A DNA stretch of 8,019 nucleotides from Xanthobacteraceae bacterium (GTDB taxonomy: Bacteria; Pseudomonadota; Alphaproteobacteria; Rhizobiales; Xanthobacteraceae). The stretch's first letter is position 1; every line of letters begins with the position of its first letter. Below, in pieces: positions 1-6,757 of this stretch. The DNA lies in the NCBI GenBank assembly GCA_030043175.1, contig JASHYD010001081.1:1-8019 (forward strand), given 5' to 3'. The translations under genes and the position numbers were made by a program. The notes beneath the pieces are model-generated. The model was not told where the DNA came from. It did not search any database and saw nothing but the letters and a program-made list of their open reading frames with translations.

Positions 1-113
1 ATATCCTCAAACGCCATATCTTGCCGAAAAAGCCGCGCCGGGTACCAGGGCAGTTACTCCAATTCTTTTGTTCGACCGCGCCCGCACGCCATGGTGTGCA
101 GCCTCGGCCCGCA

Positions 114-699
114 GATGTTGTCGTAAACGCCGAACTGCCGGTGAAGGCCGTGCCGGAGTTTTCAACTACGCCAGGGCCCATCACTGCAAACTGTCGATCG
201 GTCTCGACAACGCGGCCGGCGCGGCCGCGTTCGCAACTAAGCTTCTCAACCGCCGCCCTAATCTCGATCTCGTAGAGGTGCCCTACCGCACCGCGGCGCA
301 GATGACTCAGGATACCGCCCGCGGCAGCGTCCAGGTGCTGATCAGTTCGATCGCGTCCGCAGGCGCGATGGTGGAGGTCGGCAAGCTGCGCCCGCTCGCA
401 GTGACGTCGGTTTCGCGGTTTTCCCGCCCCGCCCGATCTCCCGGCGATCAGCGAATTGGCACCGGGCTTGGCCGTCAACGGGCGGTTCAGCGTGGTCGGG
501 CGACACCATTCGACGCAGTGGCCCGGCTCAACCGCGAGATCGCCGCCTATCTCAACACCATGGACATCCAGCACCGCCTCTACGCGTTCGATCTCGCCAC
601 TGAAGGCGCCGGCACGCCGCAAGCGCGGCGCAATTTATCCATGCCGACCAGAAAAGGTGGCGCGCGCTCGCGACGGAGCTTGACATCCGGCCGCAGTGA
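114..699 (+). pseudogene. Decayed Bug/TctC-family periplasmic solute-binding receptor
   Basis: This is the wreck of a tripartite-tricarboxylate-type (Bug) substrate-binding protein, which in intact form captures small organic acids in the periplasm. The pieces read in family order but in different frames. Frame 3 from 114 gives DVVVNAELPVKAVPEF. Frame 2 from about 165 to 419 gives NYARAHHCKLS, then VEVPYRTAAQMTQDTARGSV and GKLRPLAVTS. Frame 3 from 420 gives FPAPPDLPAISELAPGLAVN. Frame 2 from about 503 gives TPFDAVARLNREIAAYLN. Frame 1 from 631 gives QFIHADQKRWRALATELDIR and then TGA at 697-699. The APAG-type loop that normally precedes TP is missing near 500, so there is a small deletion as well as frameshifts. 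The N-terminal signal peptide and about the first 100 residues of the family are not recognisable. The number of independent lesions makes sequencing error alone unlikely. The family call is firm; the ligand is unknown. Confidence 0.85.
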
Positions 700-987
700 G
701 AACGAGCCGAGCTGATGTCCCCGGAAGGGTTCGGGAGCGGCTTTGCACGCGGCGCTGCAATTGCCCGCGATATCCTGCCCGCGGGTGCGCCGACGCTCGA
801 TTCACGTGGCACGGGCCTCTGGGCGGGCGGCCCCGGCGGTTGTTTCAGGTGCGGCGTGCCGGAGAGCGCTCAGATGCCCCGGGATCCTCAACCCCTCATC
901 GATCCTCGGTCTCGGCTGGGCTGCTCTTCTCTTTGGTCCGGCCACAGCGTAACATGGCGATGCCACTTATAGTTGGGAGAAAGCCGA
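700..987. other. Non-coding gap before the cytochrome gene
   Basis: No gene can be supported here. The only suggestive item is a plus-strand frame at 902-991 that spells a signal-peptide-like stretch (ILGLGWAALLFGPATA), then a TAA at 950-952, then HGDATYSWEKAE and a TGA at 989-991 that overlaps the ATG of the cytochrome. It may be the remnant of a small exported protein once coupled to the cytochrome gene, or chance. The ribosome binding site of the cytochrome (GGGAGA, 975-980) lies at the right end. No clear promoter was recognised. Confidence 0.5.
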
Positions 988-1350
988 ATGAGGTGCAGCG
1001 CGGGGATTGCTCTGCTCATACTCGCCGCCACTATGCAGACCGCCGCGGCGCAGCCGTTTCCTGCCGCCGACACTCTTACCCCCCAACAATTGCAGGGCCG
1101 CAATTTGTTCAATCAGTCGTGCATGGTCTGCCATGTGAAGCTGCAGATCACGTCGCCAGCCAAATATGGCCCTGACCTGTCGAAGAACGTCCTTGGCGGC
1201 CAGGAAGCCGTCATGCGCGAGGTCATCAGCAACGGCACGCCGAACATGCCGGGCTTCAAGTATCATTTCGGGCCCGACCAGATCGACGCCATTGTGGCCT
1301 ATCTGAAGGCGCTGCCGGGTCCGGCGCCAAGTTCCAATCCGCCTCGCTAA
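988..1350 (+). CDS. Small exported monohaem c-type cytochrome
   Basis: The 120-residue product is a class I-like cytochrome c that should carry one covalent haem in the periplasm and shuttle electrons. The ATG at 988 is preferred over the in-frame TTG at 973 because GGGAGA at 975-980 sits 7 bases upstream. Residues 1-21 form a signal peptide (hydrophobic core IALLILAA, then TAAAQ). The haem-binding motif is CMVCH at residues 45-49, preceded by the typical GRNLFNQS helix. The likely sixth haem ligand is Met87 in GTPNMPGF, and the C-terminal helix DQIDAIVAYLKALP is standard for the fold. A short proline-rich tail ends the protein. Only 30 bases separate it from the next gene, a larger haem protein on the same strand, so the two are probably cotranscribed and may be redox partners. 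The specific partner and pathway cannot be read from sequence alone. Confidence 0.93.
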   Translation: MRCSAGIALLILAATMQTAAAQPFPAADTLTPQQLQGRNLFNQSCMVCHVKLQITSPAKYGPDLSKNVLGGQEAVMREVISNGTPNMPGFKYHFGPDQIDAIVAYLKALPGPAPSSNPPR

Positions 1351-1380
1351 TCCGATTCGGTGAAAGCTGGAGAAGATACC

Positions 1381-3246
1381 ATGTCCGCCATTTCGTCTTA
1401 CGTCAGTGGTCGCAGCATGAGAGTCGTATTCGCTGTGTCTTTGCTCGCGAGCGTCGCGTTGCCGAGCACGGCCTTTGCCGGCGAACCTTCAATCCTCACC
1501 GGCACCGTCGTTGGGCCGGACGGCGAGAAGATGGGCGGCGTGACGGTGTCGGCGAAGGCCGTTGGCTCGACCATCACCACGACCGTGTTCACCGACGAGG
1601 CCGGCGCTTACTATTTCCCCTCACTTCCTCCCAGTACGTATCGCATATGGGCGCAAGCTCTCGGCTTCGAGACCGCAAATGGCGAGGCTGAGTTGAAGAC
1701 CGGCGCCCGGGCGGATTTTTCGCTCAAAAAGATCGAGGACGCCGAGCGGCTCATCCGCCAGTTGCCAGGCGACTTGATCCTCGCCGGATTGCCGGGGGAC
1801 ACTGCCGACGACATGCGCATGAAGCGCATCGTCCACAACAATTGCACAAGCTGCCACACGCCGAGCTACTTCCTACAGCATCGCTTCGACGAGGCGGGCT
1901 GGCACGCCGTCATCGAGGCGATGAAGAGCATCAACGTCTACGGCGTCTATCGGCCAAATCAGCACAACCCGGTGCTCGATTTCCACCAAGACGCGCTTGC
2001 CAAATACCTCGCCAAGACCCGTGGCCCGAACGGTGGCGCCTTCAAGATCACCACCCGGCCGCGGCCGTCCGGCGAAGCCGCCCGCGCGGTGTTCAAGGAA
2101 TACGACGTGCCACTCAATCCGGACCAGCAGTTGCCGTCCGCGACGCCGCCCAACAACGGCAGCGACTGGACCAAGGCCACCACGTCCCGTGCGGGCTCGC
2201 TGCCGCACGACGCCGCACCCGATCTCGACGGCAATCTGTGGTTCGCAGCCGTTGCGCCAAACAAGACGATGTCCGTGGGCCGCATTGACGGCAAGACCGG
2301 CGCACTCAAACCGTTCCGCATCGACGCGGCCAATGGCAACGCCGCGAATGTGCATGGCCTCATCCGCGACGGCAGCGGCGTCATCTGGTTCAACGCATGG
2401 ATGCCCAAGGGGGGCCTCGCGAAGGTCGATCCCAAGACCGAGAAGGTTTCGGTCTACATGCCACCGGAAGGCATGTCCCACATCGACGGGCCGGTGACGC
2501 TCGACTACGATAGCAAAGGCGGCATCTGGGCTGGCACCAATGACGGCGCGCTGCGCTTTGATCCGGTCACCGAGAAGTTCACCGAGTTCAAGTCCGTGAA
2601 TCCGCGGGGACCCCACGGCGCCATCGGCCAGACCTACGGCATCGTTGGCGACCGGGACGGCAACGGCTACTGGTCCCAGATGGCGTTCGACACCATCGTC
2701 AAGGCCAACCTCGCCACCGGCGAGACCAGCGAACTGAAGCTGCCCCCCCTGAAAGACGAGCTGGCGCGCGCCACCCCTGCCGACAACGCATTCTATGCCA
2801 CCTATGGGCCGCGCGAGATCGGGACGCCGTTCCCGTGGTCGCAAGGACCGCGCCGGATGGGCATCGATCGCGAACGTGGGATTATCTGGGTCGCCAATTC
2901 GTGGAGTGGCACGCTCGGCCGCATCGACGCGGAGACCATGCAGACGACTCTTATTCCGCTGCCGAACACCTTCACTGATCAGCCGTATGCTGCGATACCC
3001 GACAAGAATCAGAATGTGTGGATCCCGCTGTGGACCACCGACCAGATCGCCAAGTACGACTCCAGGGCCGGTACCTGGATGATGTTTGACCTGCCGACCC
3101 GGGGCACCGAAGTCCGCATTCCGTCGCTTCTCGAGCGCGGCAACAATGTCGAAGTGGTGTTCGCCTATGCGCGATCGAGCAAGATCGCGGCAATGTCGGT
3201 GCGCAGCGAAGCCGACATGGCGGCCGCGAGAGCGCAGGCGCAATAG
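1381..3246 (+). CDS. Exported three-part protein: carboxypeptidase-regulatory-like domain, cytochrome c site and Vgb-like beta-propeller
   Basis: The 621-residue product starts at ATG 1381, with GGAG at 1369-1372 eight bases upstream; a GTG at 1360 would place that GGAG inside the gene and is less likely. Residues 1-33 are a signal peptide ending in AFA. Residues about 38-118 match a carboxypeptidase-regulatory-like beta-sandwich (LTGTVVGPDGEKMGGVTV, then TDEAGAYYFPSLPPSTYRI). A single haem c motif CTSCH is at 155-159, with Met181 in GWHAVIEAM as a possible sixth ligand. From about residue 261 to the end is a beta-propeller with repeated aromatic strands such as PDLDGNLWF, RDGSGVIWF, DSKGGIWAG, DGNGYW, RGIIWVAN and KNQNVWIP, about six blades. 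Databases tend to call such proteins virginiamycin B lyase-like, but the attached haem points to an electron-transfer or dehydrogenase role in the periplasm. No lyase active site could be confirmed by eye. It follows the small cytochrome in an apparent operon. Substrate unknown. Confidence 0.92.
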   Translation: MSAISSYVSGRSMRVVFAVSLLASVALPSTAFAGEPSILTGTVVGPDGEKMGGVTVSAKAVGSTITTTVFTDEAGAYYFPSLPPSTYRIWAQALGFETANGEAELKTGARADFSLKKIEDAERLIRQLPGDLILAGLPGDTADDMRMKRIVHNNCTSCHTPSYFLQHRFDEAGWHAVIEAMKSINVYGVYRPNQHNPVLDFHQDALAKYLAKTRGPNGGAFKITTRPRPSGEAARAVFKEYDVPLNPDQQLPSATPPNNGSDWTKATTSRAGSLPHDAAPDLDGNLWFAAVAPNKTMSVGRIDGKTGALKPFRIDAANGNAANVHGLIRDGSGVIWFNAWMPKGGLAKVDPKTEKVSVYMPPEGMSHIDGPVTLDYDSKGGIWAGTNDGALRFDPVTEKFTEFKSVNPRGPHGAIGQTYGIVGDRDGNGYWSQMAFDTIVKANLATGETSELKLPPLKDELARATPADNAFYATYGPREIGTPFPWSQGPRRMGIDRERGIIWVANSWSGTLGRIDAETMQTTLIPLPNTFTDQPYAAIPDKNQNVWIPLWTTDQIAKYDSRAGTWMMFDLPTRGTEVRIPSLLERGNNVEVVFAYARSSKIAAMSVRSEADMAAARAQAQ

Positions 3247-3933
3247 GGAGCGTGACGAGGCCGTAGTCAGCATCGAGGGCAGCGAAATCCGGGATCGGCT
3301 TGTGAATGTGCGCCGCTCCCGGGTTACTCTGACCCTCAACCCGTTGCCTACAATCCGGCTGCCCGTCACCGGATCGACCGCAAAGGAGACCGTCTAAAAG
3401 CATTTCCTGCTGCTGTCTGCACCGACGGCGCGCCACATGAGTAGCAGTCCGATGAGCCCGTCACCCGCATCCCATCGGCATCGCCATCGAGAACGACCGG
3501 CTAGACTGTCATCTGCAGATGCGCGTTGCGGACCCGCATCTGCTTATGCCGAGTCGGCCCAGCCGACCGCGATCGACTGCAGCGCCAATTCGGCAGTCTA
3601 ACATCATTCCGTCCCCTCTTGGGCTGGTCCATCCTGTCGAGCAGCATGCACAGTTGCTTCCGATCGATCATGTTCGAGTCCACCCACCAGCATCTCTTCG
3701 ACCGATCCGTTGCAGATCCAGTCGACAATGCGCTGTACCGCTTGGCGGCGACCCGCTCGCGCGGCTCGGCCCATCGCCTGCTCCAGGCACGCGATTGAGG
3801 GCTGCTCTGATACCGTGGCTGGGGCGCCGCCTATCGCCCGCGTCGATGATCCGGGCGTAGCGCGACATGCACACAGCAACGGGTCGAAGCATCCGGAACG
3901 CTTCCTTCGATAGATTCAGGAGTAAACAAACAA
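3247..3933. other. Long stretch without a supported gene
   Basis: About 690 bases between the propeller gene and the small HExxH gene contain no open frame that I can recognise or that has a good ribosome binding site. Minus-strand frames at about 3604-3879 and 3501-3728 contain protein-like text (for example QRIVDWICNGSVEEMLVGG and MIDRKQLCMLLDRMDQPKRG) that would join only through a frameshift. This could be a decayed minus-strand gene, but no family was recognised. The clearest structure is the inverted repeat listed separately at 3515-3543. No terminator with a run of T was seen after 3246. Confidence 0.5.
3515..3543. repeat. Perfect 9-bp inverted repeat (hairpin) overlapping a 12-bp palindrome
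   Basis: GCAGATGCG at 3515-3523 is mirrored by CGCATCTGC at 3535-3543 with an 11-base loop. The left arm also lies in the perfect palindrome CATCTGCAGATG at 3510-3521, so the same arm can pair in two ways. No T run follows, so it is not a typical intrinsic terminator. An operator site, a decayed mobile-element end or chance are all possible. Confidence 0.5.
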
Positions 3934-3938
3934 GGAGG
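3934..3938 (+). promoter_or_regulatory. Strong Shine-Dalgarno sequence that fixes the start of the HExxH gene
   Basis: GGAGG (in AAGGAGG, 3932-3938) is followed by four in-frame ATG codons at 3940, 3946, 3952 and 3958. The ATG at 3940 is only one base away and too close to use. The ATG at 3946 has a 7-base spacer, which is ideal. The preceding A-rich stretch AGTAAACAAACAA should keep the site unstructured. Strong initiation is therefore expected for an otherwise isolated small gene. Confidence 0.8.
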
Positions 3939-3945
3939 AATGACA

Positions 3946-4233
3946 ATGCCGATGCTGATGCCGCCGGCGCAATATGACCACCCGCCCAAGATCCCGGTGA
4001 TTGAGCGCGTGGTCCCGTGGAACGAGCTGCAGCAGTTCTGCCGCGCTGGTATCGAAGCGCAGAAGGTTCGAACCGCGACGGGCTACGGCGTATGGGGATG
4101 CTCGGTAGTGAAGGATGGCAAGTGTTACATCGCGCGGATCGACAACCCCGGGGTGAGGCGTCACGAGCTGGCGCATTGCAATGGTTGGCCGAAGGATCAT
4201 CCCGGCGGCTGGTATGACGAGCCGCTTCATTAG
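3946..4233 (+). CDS. Small protein with HExxH motif, putative zinc metallopeptidase-like
   Basis: The 95-residue protein has no signal peptide or membrane segment, so it is probably cytoplasmic. Residues 73-85 read HELAHCNGWPKDH: an HExxH zinc-binding helix (His73, Glu74, His77) followed by Gly80 and a third histidine at 85, which recalls the zincin HExxHxxGxx(xx)H arrangement although the spacing to the last histidine is two residues longer than in metzincins. Three cysteines (32, 52, 60) precede the motif, plus Cys78 within it. The N-terminal half is proline-rich and then helical. I recall similar GWPxDHP-type small proteins from rhizobial genomes and phages as hypothetical proteins, but no function is known to me. 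At under 100 residues it is short for a free-standing protease; it could bind zinc structurally. It stands alone, with large gaps on both sides. Confidence 0.8.
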   Translation: MPMLMPPAQYDHPPKIPVIERVVPWNELQQFCRAGIEAQKVRTATGYGVWGCSVVKDGKCYIARIDNPGVRRHELAHCNGWPKDHPGGWYDEPLH

Positions 4234-4926
4234 CGCTACAACGGTTGGCCGCACCCCGGAATAATTCGGCGCGATCTGAGCGCTTCTCGAACTGACCGAG
4301 AATAGTCAATTTCCGCGGGCAACCGTCGCACGCGTCATGCCTCGCCAACGTCGAACAACGTCGTCCGGCACCCGGCCGGACCAACCGATTATCCTGGCAT
4401 TGAGAAAACGTCCCGCGGCGTGCTGAGGATTGAGCGGTCGCGGGGTCGACATAATGCCTTGACGGCGCTACCGGGGTCTCGTCAGGGCTTCAACCCATCA
4501 CCTACGAACTGGACGCGCATAGCCTTCGAAGTGATGTGGCCGAGTGTCAGGTCGGTATTGGTCGAAATCTCCGGAATCCCTCTGCAGAAGGCATCCTCCG
4601 CGTGGGGCGGAAAAAGCAAGGTTGCCACGATGAATCCCCTAATCTAAAGAGCCATCGAGAACCCCCGATATCTCGACGCCCCTTTGGGGACCTATTCAGC
4701 GTGCAGGCGTTCTCGCCTGCCAGATTCGTCGCGGTCCCGCGGTCGAGCACGCAGGCCACCCTCCTTTGCCGCCGTTTTCGTCCCCGGATCAACCGCTCCA
4801 ATATTGCGGTGGTAGGCCAGGGTGGCGCGACATCGAGCAGCGAAACGTTCAGACTCCAGAGGCGATGCAGGCATGCTCATGCAGCCCCCGCGTATTCTCG
4901 GCGGAGTGCGGTGTTGCCGCGGGTTG
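4234..4926. other. Long stretch without a supported gene
   Basis: About 690 bases between two convergent genes hold nothing I can name. A short minus-strand frame from 4640 down to a TGA at 4484-4482 has protein-like wording (a GTG at 4628, then ATLLFPPHAEDAFCRGIPEI, ending in QFVGDGLKP) but its upstream side is closed by a TAG and no family is recognised; the plus-strand frame 4420-4647 covers the same DNA. A six-base-pair stem TTCTCG/CGAGAA at 4284-4302 with a 7-base loop lies 50 bases after the HExxH gene but has no proper T run. Either gene could terminate here, but no strong bidirectional terminator is visible. Confidence 0.5.
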
Positions 4927-5733
4927 CTAAAGTTGGGCCAGTCGCAACGCTTCCGCCCATTCCCAGAGCCGGTTCAGGCTGTGGAACAGCTCTGCGTGCA
5001 ACCGCAGTCGCACGGCGCCGTTGGCGTCGGTGATGCCCGCCGCGCCAAGCAACTCCCCGCCGCGCAGCCGCAGGCCCGGATAGTAGACGGAGAGGCAGGC
5101 CAGGTCGTAGACCGGGTCGGCGAGTTGCGCATATTCCCAGTCCACCAGCATGGGGACTGGCCCGATGATATTGCTGGCATTGAGGTCGCCGTGGGTCGTC
5201 ACCGGCGTGGCCGCGAAGGCGGCGCAATCCACCGCGAGCTGCCGGGTACGCGCGACCAGAGCGTCGACCTGGGCGGCCGCGGTCGGTTCGCGCTCGAGGA
5301 GGGCGTGTGCCTGCCCTGTCGCGATCGATACCGGATCGAATGCCGCAAGGCCCCTGGGGGGCGATATTGCGTGCAAGCGCCGGAGGCGGGCGCCCAGGGT
5401 GCGCAGGCCTCCGGCGGCTTGCAGCTGCATGGGAGTCCACATGCCGCCCTCGATGTAGTCCATGAGGATCCAGCGGCCGTCTGGCGCGGCGTCGAGCACC
5501 GCCGGCGCCACGCCCGCGGCAGCCGCAGCGCAGTGGCAGGCCACCTCGCGCAGCGAGTCCGCTCCAGGTCGCGGCCCATCCCAGATTCGCTGCCGTAACA
5601 CGAAACGACCCACGCGCGTATCGATGCGTAGGTTGCGATTTACGCTGCGGCCGCCAAGCAGCAGCTGGACGCTCAAGGGCGCTTCACCCTGGGCGCAACC
5701 CGGAATGCGCCGCAACAGCGACGCAGGGATCAT
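4927..5733 (-). CDS. Aminoglycoside/choline-kinase-like phosphotransferase, probably a vitamin (thiamine-type) kinase
   Basis: The 268-residue product is a small-molecule kinase of the APH/choline kinase family. It has the N-lobe GGRSVNRNLRI nucleotide loop at residues 27-37 and FVLRQ with the ATP-binding position at 44-48 (Arg47 where many relatives have Lys). The catalytic loop THGDLNASN has His181, Asp183 and Asn188, and the metal-binding DWEY is at Asp198-Tyr201, followed by ADPVYDLA. The start at 5733 is chosen because its ATG overlaps the TGA of the upstream pnuC-like gene as ATGA, a sign of translational coupling; an ATG at 5766 would add 11 residues and a 37-base overlap. Next to a PnuC-family transporter the likely job is to phosphorylate the imported vitamin and trap it in the cytoplasm; thiamine is the best guess, nicotinamide riboside the main alternative. 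No frameshift or missing catalytic residue is seen. Confidence 0.88.
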   Translation of the reverse strand: MIPASLLRRIPGCAQGEAPLSVQLLLGGRSVNRNLRIDTRVGRFVLRQRIWDGPRPGADSLREVACHCAAAAAGVAPAVLDAAPDGRWILMDYIEGGMWTPMQLQAAGGLRTLGARLRRLHAISPPRGLAAFDPVSIATGQAHALLEREPTAAAQVDALVARTRQLAVDCAAFAATPVTTHGDLNASNIIGPVPMLVDWEYAQLADPVYDLACLSVYYPGLRLRGGELLGAAGITDANGAVRLRLHAELFHSLNRLWEWAEALRLAQL

Positions 5734-6332
5734 TGAGCGCTCAGACGCCGGTATGTCTTCAACCATTCAATGAAACCTGCAGCGGCAATTACGAGATAGA
5801 CCAGGAACAGAAACGCCGTGAAAACCAGTCCCTGCGCGGCATACAGCCAGGCCAGCACCGCATCGATCACGATCCAGTACAGCCAGTTCTCAAGTTTGGC
5901 GCGGGCGGTGAGCCAGCTGGCGAACAGGCTCAGCACCGTGGTCGACGCATCCATATACGGTGAAACCGCCTGCGTCTGCCCGGCAAGGAAACGCGCGATG
6001 GCAGCAGCCGTCAGCAGCGAGGTGGCAATACCGGCGACGTGGCCGCGCCACGACAGCAGCGACACCCGCGTGGTAACCTCGCGCGACCAGCGCACGAAGC
6101 CATAGACGGCGACGCCGACGTACCAGGCCTGCAGCAGCGACTGCATCGGCAAGCGCGCGCGCGCAGACAGCCAGACGTAAATGAGCGAACTGAGGCCGCC
6201 CGCAACCCAGCACCAGCGGCTGCGAGGCACGGCCAGTACCACGTAGACGAGGCCCGAGAGCACGGCCAGTGCTTCCAGCGGCGATGTCGCCAGCAGACCC
6301 GCCCATAGTGGTGCCATCAGCCCGTCGGGCAT
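5730..6332 (-). CDS. pnuC: PnuC-family vitamin transporter (nicotinamide riboside or thiamine type)
   Basis: The 200-residue product is an inner-membrane protein with about seven hydrophobic helices, the size of PnuC-family facilitators, which let a non-phosphorylated vitamin precursor cross the membrane and depend on an intracellular kinase to hold it. Family features are the WCWVAGGLSSLIYVWL helix, LLQAWYVGVAVYGFVRW, and the C-terminal signature ENWLYW at residues 148-153 followed by VIDAVLAWLYAAQGL and the terminal FIEWLK. The start at 6332 is supported by GGAG at 6340-6343 (minus strand), seven bases upstream. Its stop overlaps the start of the kinase gene. The kinase is APH-like rather than NadR-like, which favours a thiamine (PnuT) role, but substrate cannot be settled by eye; the symbol is given for the family. 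No TPP riboswitch is visible within the 450 bases upstream. Confidence 0.88.
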   Translation of the reverse strand: MPDGLMAPLWAGLLATSPLEALAVLSGLVYVVLAVPRSRWCWVAGGLSSLIYVWLSARARLPMQSLLQAWYVGVAVYGFVRWSREVTTRVSLLSWRGHVAGIATSLLTAAAIARFLAGQTQAVSPYMDASTTVLSLFASWLTARAKLENWLYWIVIDAVLAWLYAAQGLVFTAFLFLVYLVIAAAGFIEWLKTYRRLSAQ

Positions 6333-6757
6333 TGGCCGACTCCGTGGTCAGAAACTCGAACAGCGCATCCATTTCGCCCTCGCAGGCGTCGTTCTGGTCT
6401 TCTTCGGCCGCGGGAACATAGCCGTCACGTGCGTTTTCGCAAAGACCGGTCGTCTACGATAGTCCCCGGAGCTCGCCGAAGCAGTATTGGCTGCGGGCGC
6501 GATCACAGCGGTTTCGAGCAGTTGCAACGATCGAGCGCGCCACCGGAATTTTTACATGCCGCGCCAGCCCCCACCCCGCGTCAACATCGGTTCGAAGGTG
6601 GTCCTCGACAATAACGAATTTCGTTAGCGGACCTCGCTCGGCGATTGTTTTCCCGCCTGGGCAAGTCCAAGGCAGCGATTCCCGCTCGGCGTCCGGGTGA
6701 TCGACCCCAAACCGCCGTCGCGATAGCAATCGGCGCGAGTGTCCTCCGCCATCTCGA
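6333..6757. other. Upstream region of the pnuC-like operon and decayed DNA
   Basis: No complete gene is supported. On the minus strand a frame runs without a start codon from 6453 to the pnuC start, with convincing protein-like and acidic wording (LCENARDGYVPAAEEDQNDA, then MDALFEFLTTESANA) but in a different frame from pnuC; it could be the tail of a broken upstream gene. It is closed upstream by a TAG at 6456-6454. The part from about 6460 to 6757 should contain the N-terminal coding region of the monooxygenase pseudogene, but nothing there resembles that family, so the 5' end appears replaced or lost. No riboswitch or promoter was recognised. Confidence 0.45.

Noticed and set aside
209..231. 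A perfect 10-bp inverted repeat with a 3-base loop (AACGCGGCCG/CGGCCGCGTT)
   Set aside because: It lies in the Bug receptor reading frame where it encodes DNAAGAAAF, so it is most simply explained by GC-rich alanine and glycine codons.
1873..3369. A 498-codon open frame on the minus strand opposite the propeller gene
   Set aside because: It is antisense to a gene with clear domains and signal peptide; long antisense frames are expected in GC-rich coding DNA, and its translation is arginine-rich and resembles no family.
3604..3879. A minus-strand gene in the gap after the propeller gene
   Set aside because: The protein-like pieces need a frameshift to join, no ribosome binding site or family was recognised, and the wording is not specific enough to call.
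4284..4302. A 6-bp stem after the HExxH gene as an intrinsic terminator
   Set aside because: The stem is short and AT-containing and only TAGTCAATTT follows, not a T run; too weak to call.
5890..6372. A 160-codon minus-strand frame starting with MDALFEFLTTES
   Set aside because: Beyond the pnuC start it is only the shifted frame of pnuC; the 40-codon part upstream is reported as a finding, not as a gene.
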